This document shows positions 35,563 through 45,066 of a DNA stretch of 64,000 bases, in pieces. Source of the DNA: an uncultured Aquimarina sp. GTDB taxonomy: Bacteria > Bacteroidota > Bacteroidia > Flavobacteriales > Flavobacteriaceae. Position 1 is the first letter of the stretch; every line of letters starts with the position of its first letter. Under the pieces are notes generated by a model, which did not search any database, was not told where the DNA came from, and was given only the letters and a program-made list of their open reading frames with translations. The position numbers and the translations under genes were made by a program. The DNA lies in the NCBI GenBank assembly GCA_947497175.1, contig CANMFM010000006.1, forward strand, positions 1 to 64,000, in the 5' to 3' direction.

Positions 35563-37200
35563 ATGGTAAAGAAAGTTTTTCTGGTGATTATAAGTGTACT
35601 CTTTTTTTCTGGTACAGCTCAAGAAAAAATTACGATTAAAAGCTCACCAAAGCTTGTAGTGGGTATCGTTGTCGATCAAATGAGATATGATTACTTAACC
35701 CGTTTTTATAATCGATTTGGAGAAGGAGGTTTTAAGCGCTTAATGAGCGAAGGATTCAATTGCAAAAATAACCACTTCAATTATGTGCCAACCTACACCG
35801 GGCCAGGTCATGCATCCGTGTATACGGGTACTACACCACAAAATCATGGGGTGATCTCTAATCATTGGTATGACAAGTTCAGTAAAAAAATGGTGTATTG
35901 TGCCAGCGATGCCTCTGTAAAAGTAGTCGGATCAATGAGTGAACTAGAAAAAATGTCGCCTCATCGTATGAAAACTACTACTGTTTCTGATCAAAATAGA
36001 TTACATACTCAATTTAAAGGAAAGACGATTGGGATAGCGATAAAAGATAGAGGAGCAATATTACCGGCAGGACATACTGCAAATGGGGCCTACTGGTTTA
36101 GAGGTAAAGATGAAGGGAAATGGATTACGAGTACTTATTACCGTACCGAATTACCAGATTGGGTAAAGAAATTTAATGAATCGGGTAAAGCACAATCTTA
36201 TTTTAAAGAGTGGAATACATTATATGATATCAAAACCTATGTTGAAAGTGGTGAAGATGAAAATACATTTGAAGGAGGCTATATTGGAAAAGAAACGGCG
36301 ACTTTTCCATATGATTTATCAAAATTGAAAGATCAAAATTCTGGATACGATATTATTAAATCTTCTGCTTTCGGAAACAGTTTAACGGCTGATTTTGCAA
36401 TAGCTTCAATAGAAGGAGAGCAATTGGGGTCAGATGAAGTTACAGATTTTCTAACGGTTAGTTTTTCGAGTACAGATTATGTAGGGCACAATTTTGGGGT
36501 TAACTCAAAAGAAATACAGGATACTTATTTGCGATTAGATAAGGATCTGGAGCGATTTTTAAATGCACTTGATCAGAAAGTGGGTAAGGGGCAATATACC
36601 CTTTTCTTAACAGCAGACCATGGTGCTGTACATGTACCTGCCTATTTAAAATCGGTTAAAATTCCTTCAGGGTATTTTGATTCACATGCATTTAGAAGTA
36701 AAGTAGAAACGTTTGTGAAAAGTGTGTTTAATGTTGATGGATTGATCGAAAATATTTCAAGTAATCAAGTGTTTTTTAATTATGATGTACTGACCAAAAA
36801 TTCTATAAATTCAGAAGATTTGCAAAAGGCAATTGCGCATTTCGTTTTACAAGAAGATCAAATAGATAAGGTATTTACCAGAATCCAACTTGAATCTTCA
36901 AATTATACATCTGGTATTGCTGCATTAGTACAAAAAGGATTTAATCAGAAGAGGAGTGGAGATGTGGTTATCGTTTTAGATCCTGCTACGATAATGTATT
37001 CTACAAAAGGGTCTTCGCATGGGAGTGGGTTACCCTATGATACGCATGTTCCGTTATTATTTTTTGGACAAGGAATTAAAAAAGGAAGCACTACCCAAGA
37101 AACTCATATTACTGATATTGCTCCTACAATTTCTGCGTTGTTAGGAATTGCTTTTCCTAATGGAGCCACAGGCGATGTATTGCCTTTTGTATTACATTAA
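35563..37200 (+). CDS. Secreted alkaline phosphatase/phosphodiesterase-type enzyme (PafA-like)
   Basis: A 545-residue periplasmic enzyme of the alkaline phosphatase superfamily, closest to the PafA phosphatases of Bacteroidota. A signal peptide (MVKKVFLVIISVLFFSGTAQ) comes first. The metal/nucleophile region is VGIVVDQMRYDYLTRF (Asp), then VPTYTGPGHASVYTG (nucleophile Thr), then VISNHWYDK (Asn). Later metal ligands lie in STDYVGHNFG, LFLTADHGAVHVP and GSSHGSGLPYDTHVPLLFFG. It should release phosphate from monoesters outside the cell. It stands alone with its own promoter and terminator. Confidence 0.92.
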   Translation: MVKKVFLVIISVLFFSGTAQEKITIKSSPKLVVGIVVDQMRYDYLTRFYNRFGEGGFKRLMSEGFNCKNNHFNYVPTYTGPGHASVYTGTTPQNHGVISNHWYDKFSKKMVYCASDASVKVVGSMSELEKMSPHRMKTTTVSDQNRLHTQFKGKTIGIAIKDRGAILPAGHTANGAYWFRGKDEGKWITSTYYRTELPDWVKKFNESGKAQSYFKEWNTLYDIKTYVESGEDENTFEGGYIGKETATFPYDLSKLKDQNSGYDIIKSSAFGNSLTADFAIASIEGEQLGSDEVTDFLTVSFSSTDYVGHNFGVNSKEIQDTYLRLDKDLERFLNALDQKVGKGQYTLFLTADHGAVHVPAYLKSVKIPSGYFDSHAFRSKVETFVKSVFNVDGLIENISSNQVFFNYDVLTKNSINSEDLQKAIAHFVLQEDQIDKVFTRIQLESSNYTSGIAALVQKGFNQKRSGDVVIVLDPATIMYSTKGSSHGSGLPYDTHVPLLFFGQGIKKGSTTQETHITDIAPTISALLGIAFPNGATGDVLPFVLH

Positions 37201-37218
37201 ATAATAAGGGATAATTCA

Positions 37219-37310
37219 AAATGTTTACCTATATAGCAAACCGAGCTTGTCAAAGTAATACTGTTTTTAAAAACAAATAGCCTTCAGTAAGCTCGGTTTT
37301 GAACATTTTA
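37219..37310. terminator. Nested inverted repeat between two convergent genes
   Basis: AACCGAGCTT (37239-37248) pairs with AAGCTCGGTT (37289-37298). The outer arms AAAATGTT and AACATTTT also pair, and the loop holds the palindrome TGTTTTTAAAAACA. T-runs on either side suit a two-way terminator between the phosphatase and the SDR gene. Confidence 0.65.
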
Positions 37311-37314
37311 GTTT

Positions 37315-38061
37315 TTAGTTTCTTCCCGCCATAACACCGCCATCGATATCCCATATGGCACCAGTTACCCACGAGGCCTGATCGGATAGTAAAAAGGTAA
37401 TGCTGTTTGCTATGTCTTGTGCAGTGCCATTTCTTCCTATAGGATGAAAATTATTGAATCCCACTAATGCTTTTTGAGCTTCTTCGCTGCTCCCAAAAAC
37501 AGTATCATAGACTGGGGTCTCTACCACAGCAGGAGAAACCGCGTTAACCCTAATGCCATGATCAGCTAGCTCCATTGCTAAATGTTGCGTAAGCGAATGT
37601 AAACCTGCTTTTTGCATAGAATATGCAGAAGAGGGAGTAGCTTTTACCGCTTGTTTTGCCCACATTGACCCAACATTAACGATTGATCCGCTTTTGTTTT
37701 CTTTCATCTTTTTGGCAGCAGCCTGGGTGATAAAAAAGAAACCTCTGTTAAGATCCTGATACGAATCATAATCTTCTACGGTATGATCTAAAAAGGCCTT
37801 TGGTCCAAAAATTCCTGATGCATTTACGAGATAATCTAGACGATCTAATTCTGAGATATTATCGATTAGCTTGTTCACACTTTCAGGATTGGTAATATCT
37901 GCCTGGTGTTTAATAATCGTACTGGTATCTGGTATTTTAGATGTATTCCTTCCTACTACGTGCACTGTAGCTCCTCCTATTATCAAAGTATTTACAGTAG
38001 CTTTGCCAATACCACTTGTGCCTCCTATTACTAAGGCTATTTTGTTGTTAAATGTATTCAT
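37315..38061 (-). CDS. SDR-family oxidoreductase, TetR-regulated
   Basis: A 248-residue classical SDR. The ATG at 38061 ([14 protein letters not shown]) is chosen because an upstream in-frame start (38145) would add 28 residues of non-SDR sequence and run through the operator. GGTSGIGKA (about residues 12-20) binds the cofactor, VNASG corresponds to NNAG, the catalytic Ser is in NVGSMWAK, and YSMQKAG carries Tyr and Lys. The end [17 protein letters not shown] is typical. The operator palindrome at 38090-38103 lies 29 bases before the start, so the TetR gene upstream probably represses it. Substrate unknown. Confidence 0.92.
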   Translation of the reverse strand: MNTFNNKIALVIGGTSGIGKATVNTLIIGGATVHVVGRNTSKIPDTSTIIKHQADITNPESVNKLIDNISELDRLDYLVNASGIFGPKAFLDHTVEDYDSYQDLNRGFFFITQAAAKKMKENKSGSIVNVGSMWAKQAVKATPSSAYSMQKAGLHSLTQHLAMELADHGIRVNAVSPAVVETPVYDTVFGSSEEAQKALVGFNNFHPIGRNGTAQDIANSITFLLSDQASWVTGAIWDIDGGVMAGRN

Positions 38062-38089
38062 CTTTAAAGTTTTTAAGTTATTAATATGA

Positions 38090-38103
38090 ACAGACAAGTC
38101 TGT
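38090..38103. promoter_or_regulatory. TetR-type operator, copy 1 (before the SDR gene)
   Basis: The palindrome ACAGAC-AA-GTCTGT is identical to the one at 38716-38729, and the shared match extends to 17 bases (AACAGACAAGTCTGTCT). It lies between the end of the TetR gene and the SDR start. Confidence 0.8.
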
Positions 38104-38123
38104 CTTTTTTAAATTAAATTTTT

Positions 38124-38687
38124 TTACCGTAATATGTTCTTGCATATAGTTAAACCTGCATTAATAGGCCATTTGCTTTGATGCAATTTACTTTCAGAAA
38201 TAGAGCCTTCATATATTAAATAAATCTGTCTGGCAAGCTCTTTATTTTTTTGATCAGAATTTTGATCATGATTTTTTTCAATGATGCTTTTTATAAAGGA
38301 TATGAACTCTTCTTTTTGATTTTGAATCTCTTCTCTTATTTTTCGATTTTCCTGCGGAATTTCTGCGATAGTATTAAGGCACCAACAACCGTTAAAATCT
38401 TTTTGATCAAAGAACTCTTTTAAAAAATTAAATAGCGCATAGAGTTGAGGTTTTCCTTTTTCGGCATTATTGACGAAGTTGTTAATGTCTTGTGTAAATG
38501 TGTCGTTACGATGTTTAAGGTATGCTAAACAAATATCTTCTTTTGAAGCAAAATGATTGTATAATGTAGCCTTTGCAATTCCAGCTTCTTTTATAATCTC
38601 ATTAATTCCTGTTAGATTATACCCTTTTTTATAGAACAAATCAGAGGCGGTTTCGATAATATGTTGTCTTACCAGGGAGCGTTTCAT
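38124..38687 (-). CDS. TetR-family transcriptional regulator
   Basis: A 187-residue repressor. The ATG at 38687 ([18 protein letters not shown]) begins the usual TetR helix-turn-helix: [32 protein letters not shown]. The C-terminal ligand-binding half is helical ([22 protein letters not shown]). The CWCLN stretch has two Cys close together and could sense oxidants or electrophiles, but this is speculative. An identical palindrome lies before this gene and before the SDR gene downstream, pointing to self-repression and control of the SDR. Confidence 0.92.
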   Translation of the reverse strand: MKRSLVRQHIIETASDLFYKKGYNLTGINEIIKEAGIAKATLYNHFASKEDICLAYLKHRNDTFTQDINNFVNNAEKGKPQLYALFNFLKEFFDQKDFNGCWCLNTIAEIPQENRKIREEIQNQKEEFISFIKSIIEKNHDQNSDQKNKELARQIYLIYEGSISESKLHQSKWPINAGLTICKNILR

Positions 38688-38715
38688 GAGACAAATATAA
38701 TAAAAAAGAACAAAA

Positions 38716-38729
38716 ACAGACAAGTCTGT
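38716..38729. promoter_or_regulatory. TetR-type operator, copy 2 (before the tetR gene)
   Basis: ACAGAC-AA-GTCTGT lies 29 bases before the regulator's ATG, the same distance as copy 1 from the SDR start. The equal spacing supports binding by the TetR protein at both promoters. Confidence 0.8.
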
Positions 38730-38769
38730 CTGTTTTTTGTGAAGCTATTTTGACTCTATTATGCTCTAT

Positions 38770-39621
38770 TTATCTTAAAAGCTTTTCTTTTATATTTTTC
38801 CAGCGCAGTTTTCGAACAAAAACACCTTCGTTTTTAGAAATAAGAAAAGGTTGCTTATTCCTTCTAGCTTTAAAAAATCCGGCTAAATAATCTACAATGA
38901 GTTGAGGTTGTCTTTTGCGCAACGATAATTTGATTGAAGCGATTAAAGTGATCCAGAAACCATATCGCATACGGTAGAAAGCCTCTCCCTGTTTATATTT
39001 GGCTTTCGGGTTATAGGTATTGCCTGTTGGTTTTAGATGTTTTACATGTAGAGAATCATCGGTTTTAATTTTCCAATTGTGATATTGAGCCAACAATTCA
39101 TCTACTGTATCCCAGCCCATGGCGCGTTTTAAGCCATTGATATCTTCAAAACAATTTTTTCGATAAGCTTTTAAAGCCCCGCGAATATGATCTTTATTGG
39201 TCAAACTTTCTAATATCCACGTTTTGTTTTTTTCGATATAACAGAATCCTCCAACAATTCCGATGCATTTATCTTCTTTAAAATGTGTTACAATTTTTTC
39301 TAAATAATTTTGTGGAAAAATAAGGTCTGCATCATACTTACAAATGATATCGTAGTTTGTGTCCAGTGTTTTATACCCTTGATAAAAAGCGCTAATGACT
39401 TTACTACCTGGCATATGTTCTCCTGATGAATCCGTGTTTATCAACGATATAAAATCGTGTTTTTTGATAAAGTCATTTACAATTTTTTCGGTATTATCGG
39501 TAGAATTATCATTAACTACCACTACTTTCTTGGGTAGTTTGGTTTGAGAAACGAGTGACTCTAAAGTTTTAGAAATAAAACGTTCTTCATTATGGGCGGG
39601 TATGATTATATAAATGTTCAA
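38770..39621 (-). CDS. Family 2 glycosyltransferase
   Basis: A 283-residue GT-A fold glycosyltransferase. The opening IYIIIPAHNEERFISKTLESL and VVNDNSTDNTEKI bind the nucleotide sugar; KYDADLIFPQNYL carries the DxD-like motif (DAD). Later MGWDTVDELLA is typical of GT2 acceptor-site regions. It starts with TTG at 39621; no ATG lies at a sensible place, and the family motif begins at once. Its start lies 3 bases after the methyltransferase stop, so they are cotranscribed. It probably acts on a surface glycan or lipid, inferred only from the family. Confidence 0.9.
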   Translation of the reverse strand: MNIYIIIPAHNEERFISKTLESLVSQTKLPKKVVVVNDNSTDNTEKIVNDFIKKHDFISLINTDSSGEHMPGSKVISAFYQGYKTLDTNYDIICKYDADLIFPQNYLEKIVTHFKEDKCIGIVGGFCYIEKNKTWILESLTNKDHIRGALKAYRKNCFEDINGLKRAMGWDTVDELLAQYHNWKIKTDDSLHVKHLKPTGNTYNPKAKYKQGEAFYRMRYGFWITLIASIKLSLRKRQPQLIVDYLAGFFKARRNKQPFLISKNEGVFVRKLRWKNIKEKLLR

Positions 39622-39624
39622 TTT

Positions 39625-40149
39625 TTACGTGCTTCTCTCTGCATAAACAATATAATATCTGGGAGTAAAGAATCGTAATAAAGGCCTAAATCCAATTTTT
39701 TTAACTGGGTGGGTCCATTTTTTACGGTCTTTAATTTCCCAACCGGATTTTTCTAATAACCAATCAAACTGCCAATCTTCAAATTCGTGATAATGCCTAT
39801 CCCATGGATCTGTTTTACTTCTATATGCAGGAGAAAACCATAATTTCAGTGGTATAGAAGCCACTAATTTATTGGCTTTGATATCTTTTAGTACATTAAA
39901 AGGGGCAATAAGATGCTCAAAAATTTCAAATGCTGTTACGATATCAAAATTACTATCTTGAACGGCTCTAGTATCCAGGTCCAAGTCTTCTCCAGAGGTA
40001 TTAGATACAGAATACCCTTCTTTTTCCATAAACTCTACAAAAGGATTTCTCACCCCCAGATCAAGTATTTTTGCTGGGGCCGAGGTGTTTTTTCTGAGAA
40101 ATTCTAATGTGTTCTTATATCTTTTATGTGGAAAAGTTCCTTCGTACAT
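39625..40149 (-). CDS. Class I SAM-dependent methyltransferase
   Basis: A 174-residue methyltransferase. Motif I reads KILDLGVRNPF (a weak form of the usual DxGxGxG), the acidic residue lies in SGEDLDLD, and NFDIVTAFEIFEHL is the typical post-I/motif II region. It continues with ASIPLKLWFSPAYRSKTDPWDRHYHEFEDWQFDWLLEKSGW. The short length and lack of a full glycine loop suggest a compact variant. It is cotranscribed with the glycosyltransferase. Confidence 0.82.
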   Translation of the reverse strand: MYEGTFPHKRYKNTLEFLRKNTSAPAKILDLGVRNPFVEFMEKEGYSVSNTSGEDLDLDTRAVQDSNFDIVTAFEIFEHLIAPFNVLKDIKANKLVASIPLKLWFSPAYRSKTDPWDRHYHEFEDWQFDWLLEKSGWEIKDRKKWTHPVKKIGFRPLLRFFTPRYYIVYAERST

Positions 40150-40234
40150 AGTATTGCATCAATAATTACGGATGTAAAAATAGGCAATTAGAAAGATTAC
40201 GTTCTGCTAAACATATAGAATTTTATCCTGGGAT

Positions 40235-41293
40235 TTAGTTTTGATAAAGAAACGCGTTAATATTCATGCCTGCCCCAACACTCGCAAATAATAAAAGATC
40301 TCCTTTGCTAATCGATTGGTTTTCTAGCTTGTCATGTAAGATAAGATCGTATAACGTTGGAATGGTGGCAACACTGCTATTTCCTAGTTTTTGAATGCTC
40401 ATTGGCATAATACCTTCAGGAACTTCTTGAGCATATAGTTCGTAGAAACGTTTTACAATGGCTTCATCCATTTTTTCATTGGCCTGATGGATAAGTATTT
40501 TCTTTACATCGGTAATGTCAAAATTGGTTTTATCTAAACAAGCTTTCATTGCAAGTGGCACATGATTTAAGGCGAATTCGTAGATTTTTCGTCCGTACAT
40601 TTTAATGTACTTGGTAGTATCGTTTAAAGCGTTGTTGTATGTTTTTCCGAAGAATAGAAAATTACTTTCCTCTAAAGTGTACGAAGCACTTATGGTTGAG
40701 AGTATACCACCTGCATCTTCAGTAATTTCCAGAACTGATGCTCCGGCACCATCCGAATAGATCATAGAATCCCGATCGTGTTGATCAATTACGCGAGAAA
40801 GCGTTTCTGCCCCAATTACAAGGCATCTTCTTGCCATATTACTTTTAATAAAAGATTGTGCTTGTATTACTCCTTCTATCCATCCAGGGCAACCAAATAA
40901 TACATCATAGGCGACACAATATGGATTTCTTATTTTGAGTTTGTGTTTTACTCTGGAAGCAAGACTTGGTACGGTGTCGGCTTGTGAAGAATCATAATCT
41001 ACGTCGCCAAAATTATGTGCAACTATAATGTAATCTAAAGTTTCGGGATCAATTTGTGCATCTTCGATTGCTTTTTCTGCTGAGATATATGCTAAATCAG
41101 AAGTATTTTGTTGATTTGATGCATATCTACGCTCTTCAATACCAGTTATTTTCTTGAATTTTTCTATGATTACATCCGTAGAGTGCTGTATTTGATCGCC
41201 GTTTTCGTTAAGAAATAAATGATTCTCAAAATCTTCATTTTTCTCAATACCTCTGGGGATGTAGCTTCCCGTGCCTATTATTTTGATACCCAT
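40235..41293 (-). CDS. 3-oxoacyl-ACP synthase III-like ketosynthase
   Basis: A KAS III-fold enzyme that condenses an acyl-CoA or acyl donor with malonyl-ACP. The catalytic triad is visible: the Cys in VLFGCPGWIEG, the His in ILIHQANEKMDEA and the Asn in KLGNSSVATIP. The start MGIKIIGTGSYIPRG at 41293 (ATG) is preferred over the TTG at 41302. A late VGAGMNINAFLYQN is typical. The role may be fatty-acid start or a special lipid/alkyl product; the neighbours do not decide it. Confidence 0.9.
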   Translation of the reverse strand: MGIKIIGTGSYIPRGIEKNEDFENHLFLNENGDQIQHSTDVIIEKFKKITGIEERRYASNQQNTSDLAYISAEKAIEDAQIDPETLDYIIVAHNFGDVDYDSSQADTVPSLASRVKHKLKIRNPYCVAYDVLFGCPGWIEGVIQAQSFIKSNMARRCLVIGAETLSRVIDQHDRDSMIYSDGAGASVLEITEDAGGILSTISASYTLEESNFLFFGKTYNNALNDTTKYIKMYGRKIYEFALNHVPLAMKACLDKTNFDITDVKKILIHQANEKMDEAIVKRFYELYAQEVPEGIMPMSIQKLGNSSVATIPTLYDLILHDKLENQSISKGDLLLFASVGAGMNINAFLYQN

Positions 41294-41646
41294 TACTTTC
41301 AATTTTGTTTTCTGTGGTAAGATACGAAGTATAAAATCATATGCTATGCATGCATAACATAATTTACGATGGCTAACAGGGTTTTTTAAAAATCAAGAAC
41401 GAGTCTACTAACCTGAATTCTATCCAAGGAGTTGAATAAAAAAGCGGTTACATTGAGTGATTTTTTATAACGACCTCCCGTCGCTGCTCGGGATATTATG
41501 AAGAAAAATTGTATCGATCCTTTAACACGCCTAGCATGATAAGGCTTTAAATTGAAAGTTTAGTTGTCTTCGATACAATTTTCTATCGAAAATCAATCTG
41601 ACTGATGTAAATTTTCATACGTCGAACCCAGATTAATCCAGGGTTA
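41294..41646. other. Gene-free stretch with two inverted repeats
   Basis: No gene is visible in these 353 bases. CCCG-TCGCTGCT-CGGG (about 41477-41492) is a short GC-rich hairpin in otherwise AT-rich DNA. AAAATTGTATCGA (41505-41517) and TCGATACAATTTT (41570-41582) are perfect inverted arms 13 bases long with a 52-base spacer. They could be a small repeat element, a terminator pair or a regulator site. Confidence 0.45.
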
Positions 41647-42009
41647 TTACAGCTTTATCTGCATGACAGTTGCGATAGAAAGTGCCCTAGTTTTGATAAG
41701 ATTCGCTTTTTCTCCCTTAAAGTAAGTATCTACTGTATTGTTAAATAGGGATAACCAGGTGTCATGATGAATTTTTTCAAGTTTTTTTTTGTGGCTCAGA
41801 TCCTTATGAATCTGAAGGACGTTCTCTTTGTAACTTCCTTTTCTGAATAGTTGTTGTTCCCAAAAGTCAGTTATTCTCGGTAGATGCGTTTTGAGGTCAA
41901 TTTTTGCTATTTCAGTAAAGAATACTCCGATCAAAGGGTCTTTCAAGGCTTGGCTATAAAAAGCTTTAAGTAAGAACTCAATATCTCTTCTGGAGGTAAT
42001 GTCTTTCAC
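41647..42009 (-). CDS. Group III truncated haemoglobin
   Basis: A 120-residue globin-fold protein. The start is taken as GTG at 42009 (MKDITSRRDIEFLLKAFYSQAL), since the family begins like this and the upstream ATG at 42042 lies inside the loop of the gcvP terminator. The body has DPLIGVFFTEIAKIDLKTHLPRITDFWEQQLFRKGSYKENVLQIH, with the group III pattern of early Phe and Tyr and a proximal His in IHHDTWLSLF. It would bind haem and oxygen or nitric oxide in the cytoplasm. Lone gene downstream of gcvP. Confidence 0.85.
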   Translation of the reverse strand: MKDITSRRDIEFLLKAFYSQALKDPLIGVFFTEIAKIDLKTHLPRITDFWEQQLFRKGSYKENVLQIHKDLSHKKKLEKIHHDTWLSLFNNTVDTYFKGEKANLIKTRALSIATVMQIKL

Positions 42010-42027
42010 AATATACTTGATATGAAT

Positions 42028-42060
42028 AAAGAGAGGCAACATCTATAGTTACCTCTCTTT
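42028..42060 (-). terminator. gcvP terminator
   Basis: AAAGAGAGG and CCTCTCTTT pair perfectly with a 15-base loop just downstream of the gcvP stop. Confidence 0.75.
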
Positions 42061-42078
42061 AATTTTATGTATTCTTAT

Positions 42079-44934
42079 TTAAGCTTCTGCTTCCATATAC
42101 TCTTCAATTGGAGCACAAGTACAGATTAAATTTCTGTCTCCATATGCATCATCTACACGACGAACAGATGGCCAAAATTTGTTTTCGGCAACATAAGGTA
42201 GCGGGTATGCCGCCTGTTCTCTGGAATACGGGAAATCCCAATCATCAGATGTTAGCATAGCTAATGTATGAGGTGCATTTTTCATCACATTATTCGGTTC
42301 TTCGGTACTAGCATTGGCAATTTCATTACGAATTGAAATCATAGCATCACAAAAACGATCTAACTCGGCTTTACTTTCACTCTCTGTAGGCTCTATCATA
42401 ATGGTTCCTGCCACCGGAAAGGAAACCGTAGGTGCATGAAATCCATAATCCATAAGTCGTTTTGCGATATCTGTTACTTCTATTCCATTGGCTTTAAAAG
42501 GTCTACAGTCTATAATCATTTCATGCGCAGCTCTTCCTCTTTCTCCTGTGTAAAGAACACTATAGTGCCCATCTAAACGTTCTTTTATATAATTAGCATT
42601 TAGGATGGCATATTCGGTTGCTTCTTTTAGTCCTTTTGCACCAAGCATAGTAATATATCCATACGATATCAGACAGGCTAGAGCAGATCCCCACGGAGCA
42701 GCAGAAATGGCTGTAATCGCTTGATCTCCTCCTGTAGGGATTACAGGGTTTCCTGGTAAAAACGGAACAAGCTGCTTGGCTACGCAAATAGGTCCTACAC
42801 CTGGGCCACCACCACCATGGGGTATAGCAAAAGTTTTGTGTAAGTTAAGGTGACAAACGTCTGCGCCAATAGCTCCGGGGTGGGTTAACCCAACTTGTGC
42901 ATTCATATTTGCACCATCCATATATACTTGTCCGCCATTATCGTGGATAATTTTTGTGATCTCTTTGATTGCCGATTCATACACTCCGTGAGTAGAAGGA
43001 TAGGTAACCATTAATGCGGCAAGGTTGTCTTTATATTTTAAAGCTTTTTCTCTTAGATCTTCAACATCAATATTTCCTTCTTCTGTAGATTTTGTAACGA
43101 CTACTTTCATTCCGGCCATGACCGCCGAAGCAGGATTGGTTCCGTGAGCTGAAGACGGAATTAAGCATATATTACGATGATGATCTCCTCTTGATTCGTG
43201 ATATTCACGTATAACCATTAATCCGGCAAATTCTCCTTGAGCACCAGAATTTGGTTGTAATGAAGTAGCTGCAAAGCCTGTAATTTCGGTAAGCTGATCT
43301 TCAAGCTTTTTAAGAACTTCTTGATATCCCTGAGCCTGTTCTACTGGAACAAAAGGATGAATATTACCCCATTGCGGATCACTAAGTGGCAGCATTTCTG
43401 AAGCCGCGTTTAGTTTCATGGTGCATGATCCCAACGGAATCATAGAATGGTTTAAAGAAAGATCTTTGCGTTCTAATTTTTTGATATAACGCATCAACTC
43501 GGTTTCAGAGTGATACGTATTGAAAACATCGTTTGTTAGAAACTCAGTGTTTCGCCGAAGGCTTGGATCAATACTGTTGGTATTTTGAACTTCTTTGATC
43601 TGAATTGTCTTTTTTCCGGCAGCTTTTGCAAAAATGGAAACAATAGCATTCAGATCTTCTTTAGTCGTTGCTTCATTTAACGAGATAGAAACTGTGTGGG
43701 CGTCTGGGTAATAGAAATTTACTTCATGACTTTCTGCTATTTCTTTTATTTTGATTGCGCCAGCTTTGATGCGTAAGGTGTCAAAATATGAAGTATTTAG
43801 TTGTTCGAAACCAAGGTTTTTCAATGCATTACTGAGTTCTTCTGCAGAAGCATTAACTTTTGAAGCGATATACTGAAGTCCTTCTGCCCCATGATATACT
43901 GCATACATGCCAGCCATAACCGCTAAAAGTACTTGAGCTGTACATATGTTAGAAGTTGCTTTATCACGTTTTATATGTTGTTCTCGGGTTTGAAGTGCCA
44001 TACGTAAGGCACGATCCCCATTCAAATCCTGAGTAACTCCGATGATTCTACCCGGAATATTTCTTTTGTATTGTTCTCTTGTTGCAAAAAATGCTGCATG
44101 TGGGCCGCCATATCCTAGCGGGATTCCAAAACGTTGTGTGGTACCTACTACAACATCTGCATCAAAACTTCCAGGAGATTTTAGAGATACCAAGCTCAGA
44201 ATATCTGCTGCAACAGCCACTTTTATTTCTGAATTATGTGCTTTTTCAACAAAACCAGCGTAGTCATACACTTGTCCTGATTTTCCGGGGTATTGTAAAA
44301 TAGCTCCGTAAAACTCTGTAGAGAAATCAAACTGTTGATGATCTCCTACTACTAATTCAATATCAAGAGGTATTGCTCGTGTCTTAAGTAAGGAAAGAGT
44401 TTGTGGTAAGATTTCTTCAGAAACAAAAAACTTGTTAATATTCTTCTTTTTCTGATCTCTTGAGCGTACTGCAAAAAGCATAGTCATTGCTTCTGCTGCT
44501 GCTGTACTTTCATCTAATAATGAGGCATTGGCAAGTTCCATTCCGGTAAGGTCACAGATCATAGTTTGGTAATTTAATAAGGCCTCTAATCTACCTTGGG
44601 CAATTTCTGCCTGATAGGGTGTATAGGCGGTATACCAACCCGGATTTTCTAAAATATTACGTTGTATAACAGCAGGCAAACAAGACTCATGATATCCAAG
44701 CCCGATGTATGTTTTGAATGCTTTATTTTTAATAGATAGTTTCTGAATATGTGCTGAGTATTCTTGTTCACTCATTGCAGATGCAAGATTAAGTGGTTTT
44801 TTTATAAGAATATCATCAGGAACAGTTTCAAAAATAAGTTGATCTAAAGATTCTACTTTAATAGTATCCAGCATACTGCCCAGGTTCTTTTCTGATGGGC
44901 CTATGTGACGCAGCTTAAATGAGTCAGTTTTCAT
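42079..44934 (-). CDS. gcvP: Glycine dehydrogenase (aminomethyl-transferring), P protein
   Basis: The P protein decarboxylates glycine with pyridoxal phosphate and passes the aminomethyl group to the lipoyl H protein of the glycine cleavage system. The single-chain form is about 951 residues from ATG 44934 ([18 protein letters not shown]); the upstream start at 44970 adds a Cys/Phe-rich non-family stretch. FRHIGPS-like start, [55 protein letters not shown] (with the PLP Lys in HKT) and the C-terminal [17 protein letters not shown] are diagnostic. It has no gcvT or gcvH next to it. Full length with no truncation. Confidence 0.97.
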   Translation of the reverse strand: MKTDSFKLRHIGPSEKNLGSMLDTIKVESLDQLIFETVPDDILIKKPLNLASAMSEQEYSAHIQKLSIKNKAFKTYIGLGYHESCLPAVIQRNILENPGWYTAYTPYQAEIAQGRLEALLNYQTMICDLTGMELANASLLDESTAAAEAMTMLFAVRSRDQKKKNINKFFVSEEILPQTLSLLKTRAIPLDIELVVGDHQQFDFSTEFYGAILQYPGKSGQVYDYAGFVEKAHNSEIKVAVAADILSLVSLKSPGSFDADVVVGTTQRFGIPLGYGGPHAAFFATREQYKRNIPGRIIGVTQDLNGDRALRMALQTREQHIKRDKATSNICTAQVLLAVMAGMYAVYHGAEGLQYIASKVNASAEELSNALKNLGFEQLNTSYFDTLRIKAGAIKIKEIAESHEVNFYYPDAHTVSISLNEATTKEDLNAIVSIFAKAAGKKTIQIKEVQNTNSIDPSLRRNTEFLTNDVFNTYHSETELMRYIKKLERKDLSLNHSMIPLGSCTMKLNAASEMLPLSDPQWGNIHPFVPVEQAQGYQEVLKKLEDQLTEITGFAATSLQPNSGAQGEFAGLMVIREYHESRGDHHRNICLIPSSAHGTNPASAVMAGMKVVVTKSTEEGNIDVEDLREKALKYKDNLAALMVTYPSTHGVYESAIKEITKIIHDNGGQVYMDGANMNAQVGLTHPGAIGADVCHLNLHKTFAIPHGGGGPGVGPICVAKQLVPFLPGNPVIPTGGDQAITAISAAPWGSALACLISYGYITMLGAKGLKEATEYAILNANYIKERLDGHYSVLYTGERGRAAHEMIIDCRPFKANGIEVTDIAKRLMDYGFHAPTVSFPVAGTIMIEPTESESKAELDRFCDAMISIRNEIANASTEEPNNVMKNAPHTLAMLTSDDWDFPYSREQAAYPLPYVAENKFWPSVRRVDDAYGDRNLICTCAPIEEYMEAEA

Positions 44935-45054
44935 AGCAAAACAGTTGAAATTGAGACCGCAAAAATACACATTTAATTGCGATTAATTTCATAATTAATT
45001 AACCCTATTGTATCAAGTTTTTAACCAATTTCGACTGTTATTAACAGATAACCT

Positions 45055-45062
45055 TAAATTTG
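45055..45062 (+). promoter_or_regulatory. -7 element (TAAATTTG) before a GTG-start gene
   Basis: A perfect TAnnTTTG ends 4 bases before the GTG at 45067. This implies a leaderless or nearly leaderless mRNA, if this GTG is the start. Confidence 0.55.
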
Positions 45063-45066
45063 CAAC

